From contig NC_084469.1 of the NCBI RefSeq assembly GCF_027409185.1, positions 35,400,793 through 35,464,792 of the forward strand: DNA of 64,000 nucleotides, in the 5' to 3' direction. Positions 43,651 through 59,399 of this stretch are shown here, one piece after another. The notes beneath the pieces are model-generated. The model ran no database searches and was not told the origin of the DNA. It worked only from the letters and a program-made list of their open reading frames with translations. Position 1 is the first letter of the stretch. Each line of letters opens with the position of its first letter. The position numbers and the translations under genes were made by a program. The DNA comes from Cynocephalus volans. Taxonomy: Eukaryota > Chordata > Mammalia > Dermoptera > Cynocephalidae.

Positions 43651-45580
43651 CGTCACCCCGCCCTTTCAGAAAGTTGAGGGGGCAGATCTTAAAGACGAAG
43701 GTCTTGAAATACCGGAGTCCCGCGGGGGCGAGGCTCAGACTTACAGCCCATAATTGTCCCGCCCACGATTATTGCTTAGCAAACTCAGCAAGCGGGGACC
43801 AGACTTGGGGTTTCCCAGAGAAGTGCTTGGTATGGAAATAGTAAATCCTGCATGGAACATCGGGTTTGAACCGCGGCTAGTTGACGGAGAAGGATGAAAC
43901 CAGAAGAATTCTCAGCAGGGCGTGAATGGCTCAGTCCACGGTCCTCGGTTGACAGACCTAACCGTTGAACGGCACAGAGCGACTTATTGGACGGCACGGC
44001 GGGCTACCGGCTTTCTTGTGCCTTTGGCACTCTGTTCTCTGTCTTCTGCCCCCTCCACGTTGAATCTCTCCCCTTGGAGGATGATGTGTGATTTTGCCAC
44101 AAGGTAAAATATTCAGCAAATGAAATGATCACAAGCTTTGATAAACACTATATAGGAAATAAATGTTGTGATTGAGAGTAACCGGGTAGGCACTATTTTA
44201 GATAACGGGTCAGGAAAGGCCTCTTTGTTGAAAAGGCATTTAATTGAAAAGAATTGGAAAGAGCCAACCACCTTCCAGGCAGGGAGAAAAACAACTTGCC
44301 CTAAGTTTCAGGGACAAAGAAGGCTTGACATATCAAAGAGCTGAAATGGGGAGTAAGAGACATTGAGGCCAAAAAAAAAAAAAAGCAAGGGGGAAGATTT
44401 GAGCCACGAGGCTGAAGAAACAGGAAGGTGCCACGGCACACACGCCTTGTAGTTCCTATTAGGGAATGGAGACTTCTAAGTGCAATGGTGCAGCAGACAC
44501 TGGAAAGCATGTAAATTGAAACACATAGCTAAAGCCTCGAGACCTCGGTATTTAAAAACAACAATTTTCTAACGTTCATTAACTGATAAAAGACGTGGTT
44601 GCTCTTATTTAGATAGAGAGAGGCCTGAGGCAGTACCAGCATTCAGAAGTGCAACTCCCAGAACCTCCCAGTACCACCTCCCTAGGTCCCTGCTAGGGTC
44701 CTTGCCAACTCTGTTGATAGCTCAGTTTTTCACCAGGCCTGAGGAGTCTATAATTGCCAGCTGTCTGTATTTTATAATCACGTGCAACTTGATAAAACCC
44801 TAGTCATTCCACTGCTCTAAAAAAAAGCCCATATATATATCTGGGCTAGGTAGATATTTCTTAGATGAGACAATCTACCTTGAGAATGGGAAGCTGAGCA
44901 CAGGAAGGGAGTGATGTGATGGGATTCATGTTTGGGGATTACTGGCTATTGTGGAAAATGTTTGTAGGGGGTCAAGAGAGGATAGGTAGACCAGTGAGAA
45001 AGCAGTTCAAGTACAAAGTGATGGTGGCTCTGCCTAAAATGATGGCAACAGAACTGGGCACATGGACACATTCTAGATGCATCTTGAAAGGTTGTAATGG
45101 ATAAAAATGTTGGGCTATCCAATGTCTCTTCCTGTAGGGGAAGCTCCTGACTCCCTACTCCATGCAGGGCTGATGAAATGACAGCCAAGAATAGGCGCAT
45201 GACCAAAACCTGGCCAATCAGAGTACATACTTCATCCTTATGCTGCAGACTGGCTCAGGGAAGGACACGTAACCCAAGGTATGACCAGCAAAAGTCCTCC
45301 CCAGTACTGGTTTTGTTTTTGTTTTTTACTGGAGCTGTGGAAAGCATGAAATGACTTCCGTTTCTCTTGGAATCTTAGGCATATCAGCTTGTCCATCTTC
45401 CAGGAGAACACTAGAAAGAGAGAAAGAGACTGATCAGTGAAGAGAACCAGAGATGAAAGATAGAGAGGCATAGGTTCTGGAAGCATTTGAATTCCTGTGC
45501 CAGCCTGAGGTCAGCCCCACCTTCATCCTCCTTGTGATGTGGTTCCTTGCCCCACCCCCCAAAACCTTGTTCCTTCCTTC
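43650..45580. other. Intergenic, no gene seen
   Basis: Unique or strongly decayed sequence. No exon, RNA gene or SINE recognised. Open frames here are short and featureless. Confidence 0.45.
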
Positions 45581-45589
45581 AGTGATCTC

Positions 45590-46660
45590 TGTCTCAGTAA
45601 ATGGCAACTCCATCTTTCCAGTGACTGGAGCCAAAAACCTTGGAACTGTTCTTAACTCTTCTCTTTTTGTCACAATCCTTTAGCATATCTTGTTGGTTCT
45701 GCTCTAAAACACATCCAGAATCTGACTGCTGCTCCTCCTCACTACTGGTTCAAGACACCCATCATTTCCTGCCTTCCCAAATGGTCTCCCTTCTTCTACC
45801 CTTACCTTTCTACAGTGTATTTGCAATAGAGAACCAGAGAGATTCCTTTATTTATTTATTTTATTTATTTATTTATTTATTTTTTAAAAGATGACCGGTA
45901 AGGGGATCTTAACCCTTGACTTGGTGTTGTCAGCACCACGCTCAGCCAGTGAGCCAACCGGCCATCCCTATACAGGATCCGAACCCGTGGCCTTGGTGTT
46001 ATCAGCACCGTACCCTACCGAGTGAGCCACGGGCCGGCCCCAGAGAGATTCCTTTAAAATATAACTTAGATCATGTCACTCCTCTGCTCAAAACCCTGCT
46101 GTGGCTCCCAATTTTCCTAACAATTAAAACTTAAGTCCATACAATGGCCTAAGAGGCCCCATATGCAGATCAGAGTCCTGGTAGCTCTCTAATCTCTGTT
46201 CTTCCTTCTTTTCCCCTCAGTAGCCCCATGGGAGCCACACTGGTCTCACTGTTTCTCTGGCAGGACAGACATGCATGCTCAGGGATTACACCAGCTCTTG
46301 CCTTTTTCTTTTCTTTCTTTCTTTTTTTTGGAGGCTGAATCTACCAAGAAAATTTTTCAACCTGGATATTCCTCCTTACCTTATCTCCTTCAGGCCCTTA
46401 TTCAAATATTGCCTTTTCAATGAGGCCTCCTCTGACCGTCTATTTAAAATTGCATCTCTTTGCCCAGCAATTCCCAATCTTCCTTCCCTGCCTTTACTCC
46501 ATAGCACTTACCACCATCTGTCAAACTACACATTTTGTTTATTTGCTTATGTGAGCTCCATGAGGGTAGGGCTTTTTATCTGCTTTGTTCCCATCTGTAT
46601 CCCTAGTGCCTAGAACAGTGTCTGGCACTGTTTAATAAATATTTATTAAGTGACCCCAAG
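45590..46660 (+). repeat. L2 element, long 3' portion, split by a SINE
   Basis: 'gactgctgctcctcctcact', 'gatcatgtcactcctctgct', 'aaaaccctgctgtggctccc', 'gtgagctccatgagggtagg' and 'gcactgtttaataaatattt' follow the L2 3' half in order, in sense. Confidence 0.8.
45851..46040 (-). mobile_element. t-SINE dimer in L2
   Basis: Target duplication agagagattccttta on both sides (about 45836-45850 and 46042-46056); (TTTA)n tail. Confidence 0.95.
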
Positions 46661-46669
46661 CCATTGATT

Positions 46670-47515
46670 TCCCCTTTTTGGCTTAAATTCATTCAAGATG
46701 TGTTGCTGTCACTTGCACCAGAGTCCTAACTGATACACCGTGAGGCCAGTGGTCTACTCTAAGCTTCTCCCTCTCTCTCTCTCTGGGACTGACATCCCCC
46801 TTGTCTTCCTTTTACCCCTCAGCAGGTGGATGTTCTATCAGATATGGCTGTTTATGTAGCAAGTGACAGAAAACACAATTTGAACCAACATAAACAACAA
46901 GGGGAACTTATTGTCTCATGTGATAATGGTCTCAAGACAGATTCAGAGAAGCCTAGATTCAGTGACCTAGGTCTGTCATCAAGGACCTGGTTTCTGACTT
47001 TGGGGAGCAGATTTATCCCAAGTGGGTTTCCTTATGGTGGCAAAATGGCTATTTCATTTGTCACTCTTTTGAGGGTCATTTGTCATTCTTTTTGGCCTTC
47101 CAGGATCTGAATCCCAATGTTTGAGGACTCTTCCACCTTGTGAGGCAGAACCCATCTCCTGCTGCTAAAGCTGAGATACCAGGCAGTCCCTTTCCCAGCT
47201 TCCTTAGCACACAATTCAGGCTCCACCGTGCTCTGCTGGACCACTTCTGCAGTGGAATTTTTCCTGGCTGTGTAGCCTCCAAGCCTAGTTCTCCAGCACT
47301 CCTTACACACACCAAAAAAATCCATTTTGGTCAAAATTTTTAATGAAAAGGTACAGAAGTACTGAAAAAAACAGATGTGAATTTTTTTATAAATTTGGAA
47401 TGATGAAGGTCTTTTAAAGTAAGAGCAAAAGGCAGATACCATAAAGGAAAAAGATGATAGACTTGACAACATAAAACTGGAAAACTTCAACATAAAAAGA
47501 CCACTTTAAACTATG
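46670..47515. other. Intergenic, old repeat-like sequence
   Basis: 46840-47290 ('aacaaggggaacttattgtc', 'gtcatcaaggacctggtttc') looks like an old eutherian repeat; a further piece ('atcaaggacccaggctcttt') recurs at 47743-47762. The family was not identified. Confidence 0.35.
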
Positions 47516-47521
47516 TTAAAA

Positions 47522-47603
47522 GGGCTGGCTGATTAGCTCAGTTGGTTAGAGCTTGGTGTTATAACAACAAGGTCAGTTTGGATCCCTCAACTGGTCAGCT
47601 GTT
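47522..47603 (+). mobile_element. t-SINE monomer
   Basis: 'gggctggctgattagctcag' and 'ttggttagagcttggtg', close to the tRNA-Ile 5' half. Confidence 0.85.
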
Positions 47604-47799
47604 TAACAGAAATTGCGGAAAGGGGCACAAATACATTGGCATTGTATATGACAAATTGATCTTGATCTTACAGGCAAATTAGCAAATAGGGAAAATGGCC
47701 AAGGACTCCAAGATTTGTTAATTCAGCAGCTCAACAAAATCATCAAGGACCCAGGCTCTTTCCATCTTTGTGCTGTCATCCTCAGCCTGCACCTTCATT

Positions 47800-47980
47800 T
47801 TTTCTTTTTTTTTTTTTTTTTTTTTTAAAGATGACCGGTAAGGGGATCTTAACCCTTGACTTGGTGTTGTCAGCACCACGCTCAGCCAGTGAGCGAACCG
47901 GCCATCCGTATATGGGATCCGAACCCGGGGCCTTGGTGTTATCAGCACCGCACTCTCCCGAGTGAGCCACGGGCCGGCCC
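47800..47980 (-). mobile_element. t-SINE dimer (left of a tandem pair)
   Basis: Near-consensus. The site duplication 'gcctgcaccttcatt' / 'gcccgcacctttcatt' lies outside the pair. Confidence 0.93.
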
Positions 47981-48151
47981 TCTTTTTTTTTTTTTAAAGA
48001 TGACCGGTAAGGGGATCTTAACCCTTGACTCCGTGTTGTCAGCACCATGCTCTCCCAAGTGAGCTAACCAGCCATCCCTATATAGGGATCCGAACCCCTG
48101 GCCTTGGTGTTATCAGCACCACACTCTCCCAAGTGAGCCACAGGCTGGCCC
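47981..48151 (-). mobile_element. t-SINE dimer (right of a tandem pair)
   Basis: Abuts the previous copy, whose head meets this one's T tract. This one is more diverged and so probably older. Confidence 0.92.
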
Positions 48152-48159
48152 AGCCCGCA

Positions 48160-48775
48160 CCTTTCATTGGCAGCTACTTCTTCCTTTTCCCATGTTAAAT
48201 AAACATGGTAAAGCAGGGATTTTTTAAAAACAGTAAAAGTTGGTTTCCCCTAAACTAGTGTAAGTAAATTAGTGAGTCTCGAGGGATTCCCCTTCACCAT
48301 TAGCCAAGTTGTGAAAGTTAGCCAGGGGCGAGCTTCCGCTGTGGTTGGGGGAAATCCTGACCCCGCCTGGGTCCGAGTGCTCACCGTCATAGATTGTCAA
48401 TAATGCTTGTGAGATTGTACTTAAAGAAGAAGCTCTGTATTATGGAAGACGTCAACCGGGAGGCAGAGGGTAAAACCCCAACTTCTTTTCCAATTGCCGG
48501 AAAAAGGGATGTTTTATGGAGTTTGGGGATGGGGGCTATGTGTAAGGGGCCAGGTGAAAAATCTCCAAGGGTGACTGTCAGCTGCCTTCTGATGTCATCT
48601 ATGGTGCCAAGGCTCCATCTGGTTTCTGTTCTTGTCCTTGACGCTATCTTAGAGTCCAGATGACCTCCTCTCAATCCCAGCTGAGCTAGGTTCATGTGAC
48701 TTTGTTGTGTTGTGATTTAATCTTAGTTAATGGTTTATAGCTAACTACAAAGCAAGAAAGTAAAGTTATTTTTCT
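48160..48775. other. Unidentified, possibly ERV-derived sequence
   Basis: No gene recognised. Moderate-GC patch at 48310-48400 and an 89-codon open frame (48394-48663) with no known product. Confidence 0.3.
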
Positions 48776-48778
48776 TTC

Positions 48779-48944
48779 TTTTTTTTTTTTAAAGATGACC
48801 GGTAAGGGGATCTTAACCCTTGACTTGGTGTGGTCAGCACCACACTCACCCAGTGAGCGAATCGGCCATCCGTATATGGGATCTGAACCCGGGGCCTTGG
48901 TGTTATCAGCACCGCACTCTCCCGAGTGAGCCACGGGCTGGCCC
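48779..48944 (-). mobile_element. t-SINE dimer
   Basis: Site duplication 'aagttatttttc' / 'aacttatttttc'. Confidence 0.92.
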
Positions 48945-49737
48945 AACTTATTTTTCAAGAAAGCAAGCTAGAGGGGGGTTTTTGAAAAGTGGCTATGGTT
49001 ACACTAGTTTCACTGAGGTGTTAGAGGTTGGTAGGTCAGTCAGTCAAATCATGATCACCCAGTTTTGTATTAAGCTGTACCTTTAGGAGACAGTCTGTGA
49101 AATTACTACAGTTTTTCCAAATATTATACTCCTTCATTCACGTGATCAGCTGAGGTGGACAAAAAAATAAAACTTTTATTAGAAAAGAATCATGCCACAA
49201 ACAAGACCCAAGAGGGTTTGCAACACTGCAAAGCTCATAGACGTAGGGGTACTGGGAGAATATGGTCTTCTCCAAAGGCCTGCCCCACCATTTCTCCTCT
49301 ATACCTGTTCTAAATCTAGAAAGCTGCTTGCTTGAGGTACTGCTGATGTGTGGAAATCTGTCTCCTTGTTAGGAGCTCCACTTTACAGTGGAGAACGTGT
49401 ACACTCTGTAAGTCCTCTCTGTCTTGCTCCTGGAGATGCGGTGATGGGCTGATTGTAGCAAGAGCTGGAGCCCCAGACACTCATACAGTACTAGTCTATG
49501 AGGGAAAGGACTCACTTTACTCACAGCAGTGGCTTACATGGTCTAACTGTTTGCACTGGGGCCATCAGTCCACTGAATAGGCTGGGAGATAAACAGGACT
49601 TGAATGTGTCTCCTTGGAGTAGACAGCTCTGTCTACTCCAGAAGAGGTGAACTCTGATGGTAGACCAGGTGTGGCAATCCAGTCTTTCAAGCACAGAGGC
49701 TCTGGAGCACATCAGCCACTGTCTAAGGCCTCTTGGA

Positions 49738-49834
49738 TCGGTTAGCTCACTTGGGAGAGTGTGGTGCTGACAGCACTAAGTCAAGGGTTAAGATCCCTTT
49801 ACTGGTCATCTTTAAAAAAAAAAAAAAAAAAAAA
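49738..49834 (+). mobile_element. t-SINE second-unit monomer
   Basis: Begins 'ggatcggttagctcacttgg', i.e. at the start of dimer unit two, and ends 'cctttactggtcatc' plus an A tract. Unit one is absent. Confidence 0.85.
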
Positions 49835-49981
49835 AGCTTCTTGTATCTTATCTAAACTCAAAGAATAAAAAGCATTCCCCGCCCCCTATCTTATTCCCAG
49901 CCCAATTGGCTATATTTAGGAGCTCCTCTAGGGTTGGCTAGTCAGGCCCAGGACAGATCAGACCTTTTTCTAGTACTGCTC

Positions 49982-50890
<909 letters not shown>

Positions 50891-50899
50891 GCCATGTTA

Positions 50900-51395
50900 A
50901 CTACATCCTCCCCTTGTACCTTCCCTTTCTCTCTCTCTCTTTTTTTTTTTTAAAAGATGACTGGTAAGGGGATCTTAACCCTTGACTTGTTGTTTTCAGC
51001 ACCACACTCTCCCAAGTGAGCTAACCGGCCATCCCTACATAGGGATCTGAACCCGTGGCCTTGGTGTTATCAGCACTACACTCTCCCAAGTGAGCCACAA
51101 GCCAGCCCTTACCCTCCCTTTCTCTTAAGCAAAGTGCTTTCTAAGAAAAACCACATTTTGTACAAAACAGAATCTTATGCAGAACAGAAAAACCACAGAG
51201 CTGTTGCAAAGTGCTAAATGCGCAAAATAGCTACCAAACCCCTTCCCCTAATTCAAATCCTATAAAACCCTTTATTAGACTGTGCAGGCTCAGGAACTGA
51301 TCTTTCAGGTTTGCTGGAAATAAACTCCCTGTCATAGTAAGCATTTGGCTCGGAGTCCTTTAATCCCTTTGTCTCACCGACCTAACAGTTAACTA
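50900..51395 (+). mobile_element. LTR with a trace of leader, ERV1-like (fossil)
   Basis: TATA-like 'tcctataaaaccc', poly(A) block 'ggaaataaactccctg', LTR end near 51386, followed by 'agctcgtccgatgggga', which resembles the leader just after a gamma-type LTR. Split by a SINE. Left edge approximate. Confidence 0.55.
50939..51108 (-). mobile_element. t-SINE dimer inside the LTR
   Basis: Site duplication 'taccttccctttctc' / 'taccctccctttctc'. Confidence 0.92.
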
Positions 51396-51513
51396 GCTCG
51401 TCCGATGGGGAGCAAAATATGATCAGCTGACCGGGCACTGGTCAGCTTTTATTCTCACTTATTTTGTGTGTGTGTGTGTGTGTGTGACAGGTATAGCCTT
51501 TGTTTTGTTTTAT

Positions 51514-51608
51514 TGAAGGCTGGCCAGTATGGGGATCCAGGGATCCAAACCTTTGACCTTGGTGTTATCTGCAGCATGCTCTAACCAAGTGAACTAAATA
51601 GCCAGCCC
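51514..51608 (-). mobile_element. t-SINE monomer
   Basis: 'ggctggccagtatggggatc' with a short internal duplication ('cagggatcc'), ending 'actaaatagccagccct'. Confidence 0.8.
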
Positions 51609-51676
51609 TGGTATGAATTTTTAATGTGGTAAAATTTACACACAGGAAAATTCACCCTTTAAAATGTACAGCTCTA

Positions 51677-51838
51677 GGGCCGGCCCGTGGGAGAGTGTGG
51701 TGCTGATAACACCAAGGCCGCAGGTTCAGATCCCTATATAGGGATGGCCGGTTAGCTCACTTGGGAGAGCGTGGTGCTGACAACACCAAGTCAAGGGTTA
51801 AGATCCCCTTACCGGTCATCTTTTTTGTTTAAAAAAAA
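51677..51838 (+). mobile_element. t-SINE dimer
   Basis: Unit one lacks about ten bases of its A-box region ('ccggcccgtgggagagtgtg'). Confidence 0.9.
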
Positions 51839-52344
51839 GACCATCTACAGCCAGTATCACACTTTACAGTGAAACCTTATCTCAGGAACAAGACAACCAT
51901 CACTACTGCTTCTATTCACTCCTGCACTAGATCCTGCCCAGAGCAGCAAAACAAACAAAGATAACCTGTAGGGTAAAGCAGTGTTTAATGGCTCCTAGGT
52001 AGACAAAGGGGCAGGGAATGAAGCAGGAGTGGGAAAGACCAGAAGTCAGACCATCGAGAGAGTGTGGGCAGAGATGGTTGGTGTTCAAGTGTACTCGGGG
52101 GGAGCTGAGGTCTCCCAGGATCTCAGGCCCTGTGAGTCAGAAGAAGGGAAAGAAAGGACAGAAAAGACAGTGCAGGGGGTGGGGTGGAGAGCTAACCAGG
52201 TGGGTGCCACAGCTGCGAGGGTGGGTGTTTCCAGGGGTAATGACTCAGTACCCATCCCCACTGCCCAGAGTTAGCAACTCCTCCTTCCCCATGGGACAGC
52301 TTCCTCCACAGCAAAGCCTCCAGCTCAAAACATGTACACTCATC

Positions 52345-52480
52345 AGTACAAAAAGCCTCAGCCTTTATTAAACAAAAAGGAGGTAGAAGACAGATAAGGG
52401 AACAGGCCAGGATCCCTCCTTCCCACTCCACATACACAGACATACAAACACAGACACAATTGAGTAAATGACAGAGACAA
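52345..52480 (-). other. AURKB: AURKB 3' untranslated region
   Basis: Short UTR from the stop codon to AATAAA (plus-strand TTTATT at 52364-52369). Confidence 0.75.
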
Positions 52481-56384
<3,904 letters not shown>

Positions 56385-56779
56385 CCTTAGAGAAAAAGGG
56401 GGAGGAGAGCTGGGCGGAGAAGGGAAATAGAGCCGTGAGAAGCAGAAAAAAAGAGGGAGGGAAAGAGGGAGCAGTCGGACCGACCCAGCCGGAAGCGCTA
56501 GCCTGGGATGGTGGAAGGGAGCGATCAGCACGGGGGACCCCGGTCCCGCACATCCGGGCGCTCCTGTCGCCGTCCCCGCCCTGCTACGGGCCCCACCCCT
56601 TCCAGGATCCTCTCTCCACCCTTGAGCTCTCGGCCGCCCAGCGGGATGCTCGCGGGCCCGCCCAGCAGAATCCCGATCTGCCTGATCACCTGCCCTCCAC
56701 CGGCGCTAGGCCCACGAAAAGAGGCCAGATCACCTGGAACCCGCGGCACAGATCCTCTCCTGGCCGCCCGCAAACGACT

Positions 56780-56900
56780 GAACCTGCCCGGCCGCGCCCC
56801 GCCGAGTCCTTTTCAAATATCCCGCCCTGGTCCCATTGGCTGAGCGCGCCGCCCATGCCCAATTATCATTGGCTAGATGTCTTGTGACGTAAGCCATGAG
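56780..56900 (-). promoter_or_regulatory. AURKB: AURKB cell-cycle promoter (CDE/CHR, CCAAT pair, CRE)
   Basis: In gene orientation: a CHR TTTGAA (complement of 56812-56817) preceded by a CDE-like GGCGGG (complement of 56821-56826), two CCAAT boxes (complement of 56835-56839 and 56868-56872) exactly 33 bp apart, and a CRE-like TGACGTAA (56885-56892 on plus). CDE/CHR plus NF-Y pairs at 31-33 bp is the known plan for G2/M genes repressed by DREAM and activated by B-MYB/FOXM1-MuvB. Transcription starts just downstream, in a non-coding first exon. Confidence 0.8.
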
Positions 56901-56904
56901 GGCC

Positions 56905-57880
56905 TAATGGAAGAGGCGGAATGGGATCCTGCGCACGCGCAAGTTCCGGTTTAGGAAAGTTTCCCAAGTCCCCAATCAAATATCTTCTGTCTTGTCCTTC
57001 CTTCCTTCTTCTTCTTTTCTGTTTCTTTCTTTTTAAAATTAAATCGTTAATATTATCAGAACTTATCCTTGTGTGTGTAGGAGCTAGGGTCTCATTTCGT
57101 TTTCTGCCAGATGAAGAGCCAATTGTGCCCGCACCATTTTGTTAAACAAACCGCCCCGTTCTCAATGGATTTCAAAGCTGCCCTTGATGTATCGTCATCG
57201 TGTACACTCGTGTCTCTTTATGGCTCTCTTTTCTGTTGTTTGTTCGTTTGCGTGTGCGTTTATTCCTGTGTCATTACTATTTTGTTCTTCACGTTCCTCG
57301 GAGGAATTTTCCAGTAACCGGCCTTCCTCTGCAGGCTCCCTGATAGCCGTCACGTAGTTTGCAACCACTCTCATTTTTCCTCCTTTCTACCACTTTCCCT
57401 ACTTTTCTGCTCTTTCTTACCCTGAAATGTCATTATTGGGCTAAATGAATACATTTTGGGACTTTCTATGAAATGACCGGTGTGTCTTGTAAATATGTCC
57501 TGCCTAGCATCCTTCCCCTTTCTTCTAATAATAACACCCTAATTTTCCTTTAGGGAATTACCTGTTTCCCCATTCTGTGAAGTCGGTTTCTGCTGTAGTG
57601 AGTTCCTGTTGCTGACAACCTAAAAGCCCTAACCTGATGGTGACCTATTAAAGTGGACATTGTGGTTATCTGGCTAATATCCACTCTCCCGGCTATTCGC
57701 ACTTCTTAAAGTATCTACAGTTTTGTGGGACTGAGAAGGAAGCTGGCCCCATCCCAGAATGTCTATAATTGACCCCATTAAAAAGAATTGGGCAAATAAC
57801 AAAAGTTACCCATTTCATAAACCAAAACACAACAATTTTAGGGTTACAGTAAGTAAACTATTTTTGAAACTCTTCAAAAT
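56905..57880. other. Intergenic, no gene seen
   Basis: T-rich unique sequence upstream of AURKB; short open frames only. Confidence 0.45.
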
Positions 57881-57887
57881 CTTTTTT

Positions 57888-58043
57888 TTAAAGATGACCG
57901 GTAAGGGGATCTTAACCCTTAACTTGGTGTTGTCAGCACCACGCTTACCCAGTGACCTAACTGGCCATCCACTATATGGGATCCGAACCTGGGGCCTTGG
58001 TGTTATCAGCACCACACTCTCCCAAGTGAGCCATGGGCCGACC
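57888..58043 (-). mobile_element. t-SINE dimer
   Basis: Site duplication 'aaaatctttt' on both sides. Confidence 0.92.
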
Positions 58044-58337
58044 TAAAATCTTTTAACCTTAAACTAGATGAATCATCTCTTCATTGTAAGAAAGAAAGTC
58101 ATAAGAGATAGTAAAAGACATTTAAACTAAACTGACTTTCAATCCTCTTTGAACAAAAGAAATAAAAAATAATGGTTAATTAGCTAACTTTCGTGCTCTA
58201 ACCAAACTAATTAATTACAGTGATTTTAAATGGCAACAGCCCATCTGACTGGGCAGCTTAATAGTTCTGACACTTTTGCAGTAATTTTTTTTTTTAACGC
58301 AAACACACTAAAATGATCCGATCATGCAATGTTCATC

Positions 58338-59387
58338 TTATGCATGCTGCATCTCTTTGCTAATCTTGTAGCTAAGGAACTTGTTCCAATCTATCTTAGT
58401 GCACATAATTGGCAACTGTCGATGTAAGGCTTTGAAAGTAGTGTCTGACATTGTCTGATAATTCTCACTGATGGCAGTCTGGTACTCATTTTCTGCAGCT
58501 TCTACAATCCTTATAAATTATTTTTGCTGTTTTCACCTCATTAGACACCATTAGGGAATCTTGTATATCTTTATGACTCACTGACTGAACATTATCATCT
58601 TCGTAATAATGAACCTAAATTTCTAAGATGCCAACCACTTGAGTGGTTGAAAGAGTAATTGTAAGCTTCCACTTTGACCTCCAACAAGCATTCCAAAAGT
58701 TTTTTGCTTGGAACTGATGGCTTTCTATGCATGTAATAATGATTTACTATCCATCTATTTTTATACCCTACACAGTGCAGACCTCATTCAGGCAATGTTC
58801 TTTTATGTAAGCTCGCAGAGCACTTCCTGAAGTTCTCCATGATTCAATTGCATTTTCTGCTTCATACGGTCATGGTCCTTTCCTAAGTGATCAAATTTGA
58901 AACAGATTCTGTTTTTTGGGTCCAAAACCTCTCCATTTCCCAAGTCACCATATTCTGTTATCAATACCTGATCTTCGTAACATTCAAAAAAAAATTTTTT
59001 TTTTAAAGATGACTGGTAAGGGGATCTTAACCCTTGACTTGGTGTTGTCAGCACCATGCTCACCCAGTGAGCTAACCAGCCATCCCTATATGGGATCCGA
59101 ACCCATGGCCTTGGTGTTATCAGCACCACACTCTCCTGAGTGAGCCACGGGCCGGCCCCATAACATTAAATTTTTAATGGAGTAAATTTGTCCGAGTTAT
59201 ACTGTGCAAATGCATGGAATGCTCCTTCCCCGAACATTATTATTGTTATTATAAGATTATCATTATTAAGCAATAACCGAACATCATTAAACACCTCATT
59301 AAATTCTCCAGGACAGTCATGAATGATAAATTTTGCTGCTACATGCACATTCTCCTCATCAGACAACTGCTCCTCCAGATCTGCCAT
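58338..59387 (-). pseudogene. CAPZA2 processed pseudogene with a SINE insert
   Basis: Intronless, essentially full-length copy of the F-actin capping protein alpha-2 mRNA. It opens [20 protein letters not shown] and [16 protein letters not shown], continues after the SINE as [16 protein letters not shown] and [14 protein letters not shown], and ends [20 protein letters not shown] and [30 protein letters not shown] and [11 protein letters not shown] pick alpha-2 over alpha-1. Several stops and small indels disable it. It is a dead retrocopy of a host gene. Confidence 0.92.
58990..59159 (-). mobile_element. t-SINE dimer inside the CAPZA2 pseudogene
   Basis: Interrupts the copy between the segments ending FTPLKI and starting YEDQVL; 'taacattcaaa' / 'taacattaaa' flank it. 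Confidence 0.92.
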
Positions 59388-59399
59388 CTTCCTTCTGAC

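Noticed and set aside
43922-44000. tRNA-like phrases ('gaatggctcagtccacgg', 'gggtttgaaccgcgg') near 43860-43940
   Set aside because: No acceptor or anticodon stem can be folded around them.
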